A DNA stretch of 64,000 nt from Catellicoccus marimammalium (GTDB taxonomy: Bacteria > Bacillota > Bacilli > Lactobacillales > Catellicoccaceae). Below the pieces are notes generated by a model, which worked only from the letters and a program-made list of their open reading frames with translations, ran no database searches and was not told the origin of the DNA. The stretch's first letter is position 1. The number at the start of each line of letters is the position of its first letter. The stretch lies in the NCBI RefSeq assembly GCF_965139335.1, contig NZ_CBCSEL010000001.1; one strand, written 5' to 3'. The position numbers and the translations under genes are program-made. Of the stretch, positions 50,054 through 58,709 are shown piece after piece.

Positions 50054-51385
50054 ATGTCTTTTAAAGGTCAAATGGCCATGATGGCTGGAAAAAGCTCACA
50101 ATGGTTTTTACGCACTTTTTTAAAACGTGGAAGTAGTCTACCTGGAAAGATTGCGTTAAAAATCGATCCTAATGTTTTAGAAGAGCTTGCAAAAGATTAT
50201 GAAATTATCGTGGTTACCGGTACAAACGGAAAAACATTAACCACTTCTTTAATTGTTAATATTTTAAAACAAAAATATCCACATATTATTACCAATCCAA
50301 CGGGTGCGAACTTAAAACAAGGAATTGTTGCAACATTCCTTTCTGCACCAAAAATCAAAGACGGGAAAAAATTTGCGGTCTTAGAAATTGACGAAGCAAC
50401 ACTAAAAAATGTCACTCAATTTTTACAACCAAATGTATTTGTCTTTACTAATATTTTCCGTGACCAATTGGATCGTTATGGAGAAATTTATACGACTTAT
50501 AAATTAATTGCGGAAGGACCAAAAAATGTCCCAAGCGCAACAGTCATTGCCAATGGAGACACTCCTCTTTTCAATGACTCTTCTTTAAAAAATCCACATT
50601 ATTATTATGGATTTGATCATTTACCAGATGGAGAACAACTAGCAGATGCCAATACGGATGGTGTATTGTGCCCTCATTGTCAACATATCTTACATTATAA
50701 AATGATTACTTATGCGAACCTTGGAAAATATTATTGTCCAAATTGTGATTTCCAACGTCCAGCATTGGATTGCCGCTTAACGGATTTAGAAGAAATCACC
50801 AACCACTCTTCTTCTTTTGTCGTTGATGGTCATTCTTATCAATTAGAAGTCGGTGGCTTATACAATATTTATAATGCTTTAGCTGCCATTGCCGTTGGAA
50901 AATTTTATGATATTCCTGCTGAACAAATTGCAAAAGGCTTACAACAAAGTAAAAATGTCTTTGGTCGTCAAGAAGTGATTCAAGTCGATGATAAAGAAGT
51001 GACAATTATGCTCGTGAAAAATCCAGTAGGTCTAAATCAAGTCTTAGATACGATTGCTCTTGCGCCGCAGCCTTTTGGTGTTGTGAGTCTTTTAAACGAT
51101 AAATATGCCGATGGAATCGATGTTTCTTGGATTTGGGATGGTCATTATGAAAAATTACAAGAAATGGAAATCCCACAAGTAATTACAGGTGGAAAACGTC
51201 ATAAAGATATGACTCTTCGCCTAAAAGTTGCAGGTTTAGAAGATCGTTTAACTGAACAACCAGAGTTTGCGAATCTAATTGAAAACATTAAAGAAATGCC
51301 ATGTCAACGCATTTATGTCTTAGCTACTTACACAGCGATGTTAGAGCTACGTCAATTATTCAAAGAAAAAGGCTATTTAAAATAG
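50054..51385 (+). CDS. murT: Lipid II isoglutaminyl synthase, Mur-ligase subunit MurT
   Basis: A 443-residue protein with a Mur-ligase central domain: P-loop VVTGTNGKTLTTSL near residue 54 and the acidic Mg site in LEIDEATLKN. A zinc ribbon is inserted (CPHCQ at about 208 and CPNC), as known for MurT. The C-terminal DUF1727 domain carries the Asp-containing motif near DGIDVSWIWD. With GatD it amidates the D-Glu of lipid II to D-isoglutamine. AAAGGAG precedes the ATG. Confidence 0.97.
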   Translation: MSFKGQMAMMAGKSSQWFLRTFLKRGSSLPGKIALKIDPNVLEELAKDYEIIVVTGTNGKTLTTSLIVNILKQKYPHIITNPTGANLKQGIVATFLSAPKIKDGKKFAVLEIDEATLKNVTQFLQPNVFVFTNIFRDQLDRYGEIYTTYKLIAEGPKNVPSATVIANGDTPLFNDSSLKNPHYYYGFDHLPDGEQLADANTDGVLCPHCQHILHYKMITYANLGKYYCPNCDFQRPALDCRLTDLEEITNHSSSFVVDGHSYQLEVGGLYNIYNALAAIAVGKFYDIPAEQIAKGLQQSKNVFGRQEVIQVDDKEVTIMLVKNPVGLNQVLDTIALAPQPFGVVSLLNDKYADGIDVSWIWDGHYEKLQEMEIPQVITGGKRHKDMTLRLKVAGLEDRLTEQPEFANLIENIKEMPCQRIYVLATYTAMLELRQLFKEKGYLK

Positions 51386-51394
51386 GAGGAAATC

Positions 51395-52090
51395 ATGAAA
51401 GAATTACGTATTTGCCATTTATATGGAAATTTGATGAATACCTATGGAGATATCGGTAATATCTTAGTAATGGAATACTATTGTAAAAAAATGGGTATCA
51501 CCACAACTTACGATTTAATCAGCTTAGAAGATGATTTTGATCCTAATGCCTATGATTTTGTTCTTTTTGGTGGTGGACAAGATTATGAACAATCCGTGAT
51601 TGCCAAAGACCTACAAACTAAAAAAGCTCCATTGACGACTTACATTGAAAATGGAGGTGCTCTTTTAGCAGTTTGTGGTGGATACCAATTACTAGGTCAA
51701 TATTATGTTACCGCAGATGGAACAAAAATCGATGGAATTGGTGCTCTTTCTCACTACACTCGTAGTCAAGCAGAAAATGAAGATCGCTTAATTGGTAACG
51801 TTAAAATTTATAATGATGATTTTAAAGAAGAATATATTGGCTTTGAAAATCATGGGGGACGTACGTATTTAGGAGACGACGAAAAACCACTAGGAAAAAT
51901 TTTAGAAGGAAATGGAAATAATGGTACCGATGGTGGCGAAGGAGTCATTTACAAAAATACTTTTGGTACTTACTTCCACGGCCCAATCTTAGCTCGTAAT
52001 GAAAACTTAGCGGTACGCATGATTAATATCGCCATGAAACAGCGTTATGGTGCAGAATATACCGAAATTCCTTTTGAAGATGTAAAATAA
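51395..52090 (+). CDS. gatD: Lipid II isoglutaminyl synthase, glutaminase subunit GatD
   Basis: A 231-residue class I glutamine amidotransferase of the CobB/CobQ type. The nucleophile Cys lies in LLAVCGGYQLLGQYY and the conserved His in YFHGPILARN. It supplies ammonia to MurT. TAGGAGG precedes the ATG and the gap to murT is 9 bases, so the two are one transcript. Confidence 0.97.
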   Translation: MKELRICHLYGNLMNTYGDIGNILVMEYYCKKMGITTTYDLISLEDDFDPNAYDFVLFGGGQDYEQSVIAKDLQTKKAPLTTYIENGGALLAVCGGYQLLGQYYVTADGTKIDGIGALSHYTRSQAENEDRLIGNVKIYNDDFKEEYIGFENHGGRTYLGDDEKPLGKILEGNGNNGTDGGEGVIYKNTFGTYFHGPILARNENLAVRMINIAMKQRYGAEYTEIPFEDVK

Positions 52091-52091
52091 G

Positions 52092-52126
52092 AAAAACCTC
52101 TATCGTAAAAGATAGAGGTTTTTTTC
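52092..52126. terminator. Bidirectional terminator between gatD and the PTS operon
   Basis: AAAAACCTCTATC pairs perfectly with GATAGAGGTTTTT around GTAAAA, T-run on both strands. Confidence 0.93.
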
Positions 52127-53416
52127 TTAGGCTTCTTGGTTGATAGATTTGCCTTCTTCTTTTTGTTGTTCTCTCACTGCTAATTTAACAAATGGGATAT
52201 ACATCAAAATAGAAATGATTAAGTTTACGGCCGCTAACACTCCGCCTTGCCAACTTGCGGTAGCTAATACCCCACCAATTACAGGTGGTGTAACCCAAGG
52301 TGGCATAACCGTTGCGGCTGGGACAAGGCCAAATTTTGTTGCCCAATAAGAAGTAGTTACTAATACCAATGGAGTCAAGATAAATGGAATGAATAAAATT
52401 GGATTTAATACAATTGGTAATCCAAACATCAATGGTTCATTGATATTAAACACTCCTGGAGCTGCAGATAATTTGGTTACAGTCATCATTGATTTACTCT
52501 TACGTCCTACTAAGAAAATCGCAATAATTAAACCAATCGTTGCTCCTGTTCCTCCGATGTTAACAAATACATCAAAGAAAGGTTTATTTACAATATTTGG
52601 AGCAATTTGTCCTGCTTGAATCGCACGAATATTTTCTTCAATCGCTGGCGCATTTAATGTTTGCATTAAAGGTTCTACCATGTTTCCACCATGTAAACCA
52701 AAGAACCATAATAATGGAGTGATTAAGGCTAAGATTAACGCTGAACCATAACTATTAGCTAGACCCATAAATGGTTTTTGTATCCATTCATAGAAAGAAC
52801 CAATGATATTTGGCATATTAAATCCAGCAAAGATAGCATAAACTAAAGCAAATAAACTAATCGTAATCATAGATGGTAATAATGCCGCAAAAGCTTTCGC
52901 TACTGCAGGTGGAACTCCATCTGGCATTTTAATGACTAGGTGTTTATTTCCACTTAAACGAGTAAAGATTTCAGCAGAAACGATTCCTACAATTAAAGCT
53001 ACGAATAATCCTTGAGAGCTCATTCCAGCAATGTTATCTGGAGTATTTAAAGCACCTAATGCAAAGAAAGAAGCTAAAGATACAATTCCTGCAGATAATC
53101 CATCTTTTCCGTAACTATTGGCTAAATGATACGCAACTAAAAATGAAATACAAACAGATAAAATAGCAAAAGTTGCGTTCCAAATGCCTCCACCAAATCC
53201 TTTCCAAGCTTCTCCATGGAAAATTTGATTCATGAAGTTTTGGAAAAATGGAATTGGTAAGTTATTAATCATTACGGCTAAAGCGCCTAAAATCATCAAT
53301 GGCATCATGACCATAAAGGAATCACGAATGGCCACAAGATGACGTTGTGCCCCGATTTTTGCGGCTATCGGCACAAATTTTTGTTCCATAAAATTCATAA
53401 ATTTTTTCATCATCAT
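52127..53416 (-). CDS. PTS system lactose/cellobiose-family EIIC component
   Basis: A 429-residue membrane permease of the PTS Lac family (CelB type) with about ten helices. Typical segments are LVAIRDSFMVMMPLMILGA and the C-terminal FNINEPLMFGLPIVLNP with the conserved NEP motif. It imports a beta-glucoside, cellobiose or chitobiose-like sugar with phosphorylation. It is last in an EIIB-EIIA-EIIC operon controlled by sigma-54. No phospho-glycosidase is in the operon. Confidence 0.94.
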   Translation of the reverse strand: MMMKKFMNFMEQKFVPIAAKIGAQRHLVAIRDSFMVMMPLMILGALAVMINNLPIPFFQNFMNQIFHGEAWKGFGGGIWNATFAILSVCISFLVAYHLANSYGKDGLSAGIVSLASFFALGALNTPDNIAGMSSQGLFVALIVGIVSAEIFTRLSGNKHLVIKMPDGVPPAVAKAFAALLPSMITISLFALVYAIFAGFNMPNIIGSFYEWIQKPFMGLANSYGSALILALITPLLWFFGLHGGNMVEPLMQTLNAPAIEENIRAIQAGQIAPNIVNKPFFDVFVNIGGTGATIGLIIAIFLVGRKSKSMMTVTKLSAAPGVFNINEPLMFGLPIVLNPILFIPFILTPLVLVTTSYWATKFGLVPAATVMPPWVTPPVIGGVLATASWQGGVLAAVNLIISILMYIPFVKLAVREQQKEEGKSINQEA

Positions 53417-53430
53417 TATTCCCTTTTCAT

Positions 53431-53748
53431 TTATTTTTCGTCAATACGTTTATAAACTTCCACAAATTCTTTAGCTAAATCTACAAACGTAATAGCAGTC
53501 ATTAAATGATCTTGACTGTGGACAACCAAAAGCGTCACTTGCATCTCTTCTCCTTGCGCCTCTTTAGTTAATAATTCTGTCTGCGCATGGTGTGCTTGCA
53601 CTAAACATTCATTGGCTGTCTCTAATTTTTCTTTCGCAACAGTGAATTCTCCTTTTTTAGCAGCTTGAATCGCCTCTACTGCTTCACTTTTTGCATTCCC
53701 TGCATTCATAATTAAGCCCATCACTGCTTGTAAAGTTTCTTGTTCCAT
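53431..53748 (-). CDS. PTS system lactose/cellobiose-family EIIA component
   Basis: A 105-residue helical EIIA-Lac protein. The phosphorylated residue is His77 in TLLVVHSQDHLMTA. It forms a trimer and passes phosphate from HPr to EIIB. GAGGAAA precedes the ATG. It lies between the EIIB and EIIC genes. Confidence 0.95.
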   Translation of the reverse strand: MEQETLQAVMGLIMNAGNAKSEAVEAIQAAKKGEFTVAKEKLETANECLVQAHHAQTELLTKEAQGEEMQVTLLVVHSQDHLMTAITFVDLAKEFVEVYKRIDEK

Positions 53749-53771
53749 TGTATTTTCCTCGTGTTTTGTTC

Positions 53772-54086
53772 TTATCCTTCAATTAATTTTAGGGCAGTAT
53801 GTAGAACATTTTCTCCATTCATCATGCCATAATCTGCCATATCAATGACCGCTACAGGAATGCGTCCATTTACTTTTTCTTCAAAAGAAGGTAACATAAA
53901 GCGCACTTGTGGTCCTAATAATAAAACATCAATATCTGAACGATCTTCTAACATTTTTTCTGCTTCATTAGAGGCACAAGCAAAGATTTCTGCTTCAATT
54001 CCTTCATTTTTTGCTGCCTCTTGCATTTTGCTGACTAATAAACTTGTGCTCATTCCTGCTGAGCAAGCTAACATAATAGTTTTCAT
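53772..54086 (-). CDS. PTS system lactose/cellobiose-family EIIB component
   Basis: A 104-residue EIIB with the phosphocysteine in IMLACSAGMSTSLLV (Cys8). It hands phosphate from EIIA to the incoming sugar at EIIC. ATG 54086 is chosen over an upstream ATG at 54116 because AGGAGAG lies about 8 nt before it and the sigma-54 start site falls near 54114. It is first in the PTS operon. Confidence 0.94.
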   Translation of the reverse strand: MKTIMLACSAGMSTSLLVSKMQEAAKNEGIEAEIFACASNEAEKMLEDRSDIDVLLLGPQVRFMLPSFEEKVNGRIPVAVIDMADYGMMNGENVLHTALKLIEG

Positions 54087-54124
54087 AATAAATTCTCTCC
54101 TTTTTTCTTTGTACACTTAATATA

Positions 54125-54141
54125 AGCAAGAATCGTGCCAA
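54125..54141 (-). promoter_or_regulatory. Sigma-54 (-24/-12) promoter of the PTS operon
   Basis: On the minus strand the sequence TTGGCACG-ATTC-TTGCT matches the -24/-12 consensus TTGGCACG-N4-TTGCT exactly. It lies about 40 bases before the EIIB start. The neighbouring regulator is a sigma-54 activator. rpoN must be elsewhere in the genome. Confidence 0.95.
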
Positions 54142-54154
54142 CTTTTTATGCTTG

Positions 54155-54187
54155 AAAACGCTTTATTTATCACGTTTTGAGCGTTTT
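54155..54187 (-). promoter_or_regulatory. Upstream inverted repeat, probable activator site
   Basis: AAAACGCT (54155-54162) and AGCGTTTT (54180-54187) form an inverted repeat with 17 bases between, about 15-45 bases upstream of the -24 element. The position fits an enhancer for the PRD activator encoded upstream. Confidence 0.65.
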
Positions 54188-54203
54188 ACACACTACAGAA
54201 AAA

Positions 54204-54241
54204 AATAAAAAAATCTACACACTGAAAATAGTGTGTAGATT
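54204..54241 (-). terminator. Terminator after the sigma-54 activator gene
   Basis: On the minus strand ATCTACACACT pairs perfectly with AGTGTGTAGAT around ATTTTC, followed by seven T residues. Confidence 0.94.
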
Positions 54242-54248
54242 CTACGTT

Positions 54249-56870
54249 TTAATTATTCACAAAAATTTGTGCGATATAAGCAATTTCATCATCCGAGATA
54301 GTAATACCATATTTTTTCTCTAAAGAAAGTAATTGCGCTGAAATGATATCAAATGGCAATTTATTTTCTTTTTTAAAGGTCTCTAACTCTGGGAATGTAC
54401 GCTGAGAAGCATCATGATTGGTCAATAATAAATCAATCAAAAATGCTAAGTGCATAATAATTCCTAGTTCCACGCTTGGATCTAAAATAATATGTAGCGT
54501 TTGTTTCATTCGTTTAATTTCTTGATGAATTAACGATAAACATTGATCCAAATCTGGAATATGCGTCAATGTTTCGGATAAGGTACGTTCAATTTGCCAT
54601 AGATCAATTTCATTTTCTAATAAGCCATAGAATTTTTGTGCTCGTTCTTCATCAAATAAATCTAAAGCTGAGAAATAAGGAATATTTTGATAATGAATCT
54701 CTGCTGTTCCAATAATCGCACGGACATCATATTCACTACGTAAATGATCAATATGACGAATAAAAGCACCAGATTCTAAAAATTGCATCGGAATAATTTG
54801 ATATTCATCTTTAGGAATTAGTTTTTCTAAGCGACTTTCTAACTTATTCGCTACACTTTCTCCTGTAAAGCAAGACACAATAATAGCTTTTGGTTTTTCA
54901 TAATTCTCTTCTATTGCTTCTTTTTCATTACTATATAAAATATCACGAATAGAAGTCGTTAATTGAGATTTAATTTCTGATAGAGAATAACCATCATGTG
55001 CTAATTGTAAAGCTTCCATCACTACTAAGGTACTTGTTAAAGAAATGGATTCTGTTTTAATTTGAATATCTTCTTCTAAAATTCCTGCCAAACGATTTAA
55101 TGAGCCCATGTCCGTCAATAGTAGAATTCCATTTTGATATTCTTCTTTATTTTCTAAAACATGAGATTTTAACTCTTCATAGATTTCTGAGACATCCATT
55201 GTCATTGGCATGTTCATTGCGTATCCTTCACGAATTCCTGTTAGTTCTTGTGCCGATTTCAACATCGCACTAGAAATTTCTTCCCCATGCATAATCGTAA
55301 TAATACTTACATGATTACGAATGGCTTTTTTCTTCTCTTGTACCGGCAAATGTAAAAGTAAAGATAGATAACCAATTTCTTCCATCGGTAAAAACAAATG
55401 ATATTCTTGTTCAATCATGGAGGCAAGTTCTAGAGCTACTTGGAATTCTAATAGATAGTGTTTACGAATTTCATTGAGTTTTTGGTTTGGAATTTTCTTT
55501 CCACTTTGAATTCGTTCAATCGCCGCTTGTAAATGCAAAGCTAATGTAAAGCGATCTTTTTTAGAATATACGCGATTTAGCTTCATACTTGCTTCATCAC
55601 AAACACGATCTGCTAATTTTTGTGTTTTTAAAGGAACTTCTTCTTGTACTTCCTTTTCTAATGTATACAAGCTAAACGCTTCGTTTTTCTCATTTTCTGT
55701 CACTTCTTTGGTTTGCCAATGAATAGAACGTTCTTCTTGATTGAAATATAATTGATGCCATTTCTTATGTAAAAGGGTTTGGATTTCTTGATGTAAATGT
55801 TTCTCGTTTAATAATCCTTTTTGAACAGTAATTGGTAAATCTTGTTGCTCAATTGTAATTTCTTGTTGGTCTTTTTGTTGATAATGTAAAAATCCTTTGG
55901 CACAAACCAATTTGATGTCGCGCTTTAATTGACCAATATTACCTGGTGTTGAATATAGAAGAAACGCAAGTAAAACATCGCGATGTAATAAAATATTAGT
56001 TTCTAAACGCATTGCTTCTTGTAAAAAGAAACTTGTAATCATCTGGTAACGTTCTTCAATCGTGCGGTCGGCTAGCGAAGGCAATTCAATACACATTGGA
56101 ATACGACGTTTAAATGTTTCTAAGAAATTTTCCTCAGATTCTGTCGTTGCGCCAATAATTTGTACCGTTGCTTTCTTTTCTTCTCCGCTATCTCCTAAGG
56201 GATGATATACTCCTTTATCAATAAAAGTAAAGAGCATTTCTTGTCCTTCTGGAGGTAGACGATGGATTTCATCTAAGAAAAGAATGCCACCGTTTGCTTG
56301 TTGAATTAATCCTGGACGATCTTCATCTGCTCCGGTAAACGCTCCTTTTTTAATGCCAAAAATATGTCCAAATAACAATTGTGGATTTTGTGCATAATCG
56401 GCACAGTTAAAGGCAATAAAAGGTGCTTCTTCATCTACCACTTCTGATTCTTTTGCAAATTGATACATGCATTCTGCAAATAAAGTTTTCCCTGTACCAG
56501 AAGCGCCAAAAATCATCGTATGTAATCCTGTTGGAGGATATAAAATCGCAGCTTTTCCCTTTTGAATCGCACTACTTAATGATTCCTCTGCCCCAATTAA
56601 ATGATCAAAAGAAAGATGATTTTCATCTAAAAGCAAAGGAATAGAATTCGTATTTTCTTCATTTGCCTGAATAGCTACTGGATGTTGTGTCACTTTATAA
56701 AGAACTGGACGTCCTTTAATTTTGACAATTTTTCCTTCTTTATATAATTCATTTAAATATCGACTTACATTGGTACGGTGTAATTGTAACTCTTCTGATA
56801 CTTGATCTGCTGTTTTCGCTTCTGTTGCTTCTTTTAAATATTGATAGATTTCATCTTTCCGAAATGGCAT
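54249..56870 (-). CDS. Sigma-54-dependent PRD transcriptional activator (LevR/CelR family)
   Basis: A protein of 873 residues. An N-terminal winged-helix (residues about 1-60) is followed by an AAA+ sigma-54 domain with Walker A FGASGTGKTLFAE, the sigma-54 contact loop GAFTGA in KKGAFTGADEDRPG, and Walker B GGILFLDEIHRL. PRD1 has its His in LALHLQAAIERI. An EIIA-mannose-like domain (TIMHGEEISSAML), a short EIIB-like stretch (IIVSCFTGESVANKL) and PRD2 (IIMHLAFLIDLL) complete it. The PTS phosphorylates such PRDs and tunes activity by substrate and carbon supply. ATG 56870 has AAGGAGG 6 nt upstream and is chosen over 56894. It stands directly upstream of the sigma-54 PTS operon it likely activates. 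Confidence 0.95.
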   Translation of the reverse strand: MPFRKDEIYQYLKEATEAKTADQVSEELQLHRTNVSRYLNELYKEGKIVKIKGRPVLYKVTQHPVAIQANEENTNSIPLLLDENHLSFDHLIGAEESLSSAIQKGKAAILYPPTGLHTMIFGASGTGKTLFAECMYQFAKESEVVDEEAPFIAFNCADYAQNPQLLFGHIFGIKKGAFTGADEDRPGLIQQANGGILFLDEIHRLPPEGQEMLFTFIDKGVYHPLGDSGEEKKATVQIIGATTESEENFLETFKRRIPMCIELPSLADRTIEERYQMITSFFLQEAMRLETNILLHRDVLLAFLLYSTPGNIGQLKRDIKLVCAKGFLHYQQKDQQEITIEQQDLPITVQKGLLNEKHLHQEIQTLLHKKWHQLYFNQEERSIHWQTKEVTENEKNEAFSLYTLEKEVQEEVPLKTQKLADRVCDEASMKLNRVYSKKDRFTLALHLQAAIERIQSGKKIPNQKLNEIRKHYLLEFQVALELASMIEQEYHLFLPMEEIGYLSLLLHLPVQEKKKAIRNHVSIITIMHGEEISSAMLKSAQELTGIREGYAMNMPMTMDVSEIYEELKSHVLENKEEYQNGILLLTDMGSLNRLAGILEEDIQIKTESISLTSTLVVMEALQLAHDGYSLSEIKSQLTTSIRDILYSNEKEAIEENYEKPKAIIVSCFTGESVANKLESRLEKLIPKDEYQIIPMQFLESGAFIRHIDHLRSEYDVRAIIGTAEIHYQNIPYFSALDLFDEERAQKFYGLLENEIDLWQIERTLSETLTHIPDLDQCLSLIHQEIKRMKQTLHIILDPSVELGIIMHLAFLIDLLLTNHDASQRTFPELETFKKENKLPFDIISAQLLSLEKKYGITISDDEIAYIAQIFVNN

Positions 56871-56899
56871 AATATACCTCCTTATAAAATTCAAAATTT

Positions 56900-56908
56900 A
56901 TTCTATCA
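56900..56908 (-). promoter_or_regulatory. Extended -10 promoter of the activator gene
   Basis: On the minus strand TG-A-TAGAAT lies about 30 bases before ATG 56870. The -35 is weak. The 297-base gap between the activator and mntH starts holds this promoter and the mntH promoter with its operator, with no further gene seen. Confidence 0.45.
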
Positions 56909-57062
56909 TGTTTCTACCTAAATTGTTATGAAAATATATAGAAATACATTAAAGTTTAATTTTCTATCCTTTCTCTGCATTTTTTCGATTTTCTTTCTTA
57001 GTATTTTTATAGTAAAATAAAAATGACTATTCAAAAAGAAACACTTTTTCAAGGAACTATCC

Positions 57063-57118
57063 TTGTCATCCCTGTATCCTTCCTTTATAATGAAAGGTGA
57101 TTGAGAATGATTTTCAAT
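57063..57118 (+). promoter_or_regulatory. mntH: mntH promoter with Fur-type box at the start site
   Basis: TTGTCA (57063-57068), 17 bp and TATAAT (57086-57091) form a strong promoter. The near-palindrome ATTGAGAATGATTTTCAAT (57100-57118) contains TGAGAAT-G-ATTTTCA, two mismatches from the Fur 7-1-7 consensus TGATAAT-N-ATTATCA. It sits at the transcription start. No MntR-type box was seen. Confidence 0.78.
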
Positions 57119-57167
57119 TTCAATTAAATAACCATCCTCAATCAATCCATCATAAAGGGGGAAAGAA

Positions 57168-58673
57168 ATGGATACGCGGAACAAGTCTTTAGAAGACATT
57201 AACAGTTCCATCGCCCTGCCTAAAACAAAAAACTTCTGGAAATTGCTATTTTCTTATTTAGGACCAGGAGCATTAGTGGCCGTGGGCTATATGGATCCAG
57301 GAAACTGGGCAACTTCAATTACCGGTGGACAATACTTCCAATACCACCTACTATCAATTATTTTACTTTCTAGTTTAATTGCGATGGTATTACAATATGC
57401 CTCTATGAAACTAGGAATTGTAACTCGTCTAGATTTAGCACAGGTTACAAGAAAATATACAACCAAGCGCTTGAGTGTTGTATTATGGATTGTTGCGGAA
57501 TTAGCGATTATGGCTACCGATATCGCAGAAGTTATTGGTGCTGCGATTGCCTTAAAACTACTATTCCACATTCCATTACTTTTTGCGGTTTTCATTACCA
57601 TTTTTGATGTATTCTTACTATTACTATTAACAAAAATTGGTTTCCGTAAAATTGAAGCGTTAGTTGTGTGTTTAATTGCGGTAATCTTCCTTGTCTTTAG
57701 TTACCAAATTTACTTATCTGATTTCCAATTTGGTGAAGCATTAAAAGGAATGATTCCATCTTTATATACCGTACAAGACCATCCAGTGATTGGCGGAACT
57801 TCTCCGTTGGCCTGCTCTTTAGGTATTATTGGAGCAACGATTATGCCGCACAACTTATACTTACACTCATCAATTTCACAAGTTCGTAAAATTGATGGAG
57901 ATCATTCCACAAAAGAAATGATCAAATTTTCAACGATTGACTCTAATTTACAATTAGGAATGGCTTTTATCGTCAATGCCCTTCTATTATTCATGGGTGC
58001 TGCCGTATTTAAAGGCAATGCGATTCAAGATACGTCATTCTTTGGGATTTATGATGCGTTACAAAATCCAGCGTTGATTAGTAACCCAATTATGTCTAAT
58101 ATTGCAAAAACTGGTATTTTATCTACCCTATTTGCCGTCGCTTTATTAGCTTCTGGACAAAACTCAACGATTACTGGTACTTTAACTGGACAAATCATTA
58201 TGGAAGGATTCGTACATATCAAACTTCCACCTTGGTTACGTCGTTTAGTGACTCGTTTATTAGCCGTATTACCAGTTATGATTTGTATCTTATTTACACA
58301 TCATATGTCTACCGCACAGCAACATTTGACTATTAATAACTTAATGATCGATTCCCAAATTTTCTTATCTTTAGCGTTACCATTCTCTATCATTCCATTA
58401 TTAATGATTACGAACAACAAACGCATTATGGGAGAATTTGCTAATCGCTTATGGATTAAAGTGATTGGATGGGTATCAACGATTGTGTTAGTATATTTAA
58501 ACTTAACTTCAATCGAAGGACAAATTGCTTCGATTTGTCATGACTTTGAAATTCCAGCCAATCAAACAGTAATTCAAGTTATTAGTTTTGTATTATGTGC
58601 CACTATTATTTTATTATTAATTCGTGTTGCTTGGGATATGCATAAACGTATGAAAGAAATTCATCCTGAGTAA
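57168..58673 (+). CDS. mntH: Nramp-family divalent metal transporter (Mn2+/Fe2+)
   Basis: A 501-residue Nramp transporter with 11-12 helices. Metal-site motifs are DPGN in TM1 (GYMDPGNWATSI) and MPHN in TM6 (TIMPHNLYLHSS). It imports Mn2+, and possibly Fe2+, with protons. An AAAGGGGG RBS precedes ATG 57168. It is monocistronic, controlled by the promoter and Fur-type box just upstream, and ends in a strong terminator. Confidence 0.95.
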   Translation: MDTRNKSLEDINSSIALPKTKNFWKLLFSYLGPGALVAVGYMDPGNWATSITGGQYFQYHLLSIILLSSLIAMVLQYASMKLGIVTRLDLAQVTRKYTTKRLSVVLWIVAELAIMATDIAEVIGAAIALKLLFHIPLLFAVFITIFDVFLLLLLTKIGFRKIEALVVCLIAVIFLVFSYQIYLSDFQFGEALKGMIPSLYTVQDHPVIGGTSPLACSLGIIGATIMPHNLYLHSSISQVRKIDGDHSTKEMIKFSTIDSNLQLGMAFIVNALLLFMGAAVFKGNAIQDTSFFGIYDALQNPALISNPIMSNIAKTGILSTLFAVALLASGQNSTITGTLTGQIIMEGFVHIKLPPWLRRLVTRLLAVLPVMICILFTHHMSTAQQHLTINNLMIDSQIFLSLALPFSIIPLLMITNNKRIMGEFANRLWIKVIGWVSTIVLVYLNLTSIEGQIASICHDFEIPANQTVIQVISFVLCATIILLLIRVAWDMHKRMKEIHPE

Positions 58674-58674
58674 C

Positions 58675-58705
58675 AAAAAAGCAAGAGTTACCCCTCTTGC
58701 TTTTT
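58675..58705. terminator. Bidirectional terminator between mntH and the helicase gene
   Basis: AAAAAAGCAAGAG pairs with CTCTTGCTTTTTA around TTACCC, with A/T runs on both sides. Confidence 0.88.
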
Positions 58706-58709
58706 ATTT

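Noticed and set aside
54152..54187. CcpA cre sites overlapping the sigma-54 enhancer repeat
   Set aside because: TGAAAACGCTTTAT has the central CG, but the 3' end lacks the required CA, and the second copy is shifted by a base. The sequence is better explained by the inverted repeat for the activator.
56918..57211. A 97-codon minus-strand ORF across the mntH promoter and start
   Set aside because: It overlaps the -35/-10, the Fur-type box and the mntH start, has no RBS, and its sequence resembles no protein.
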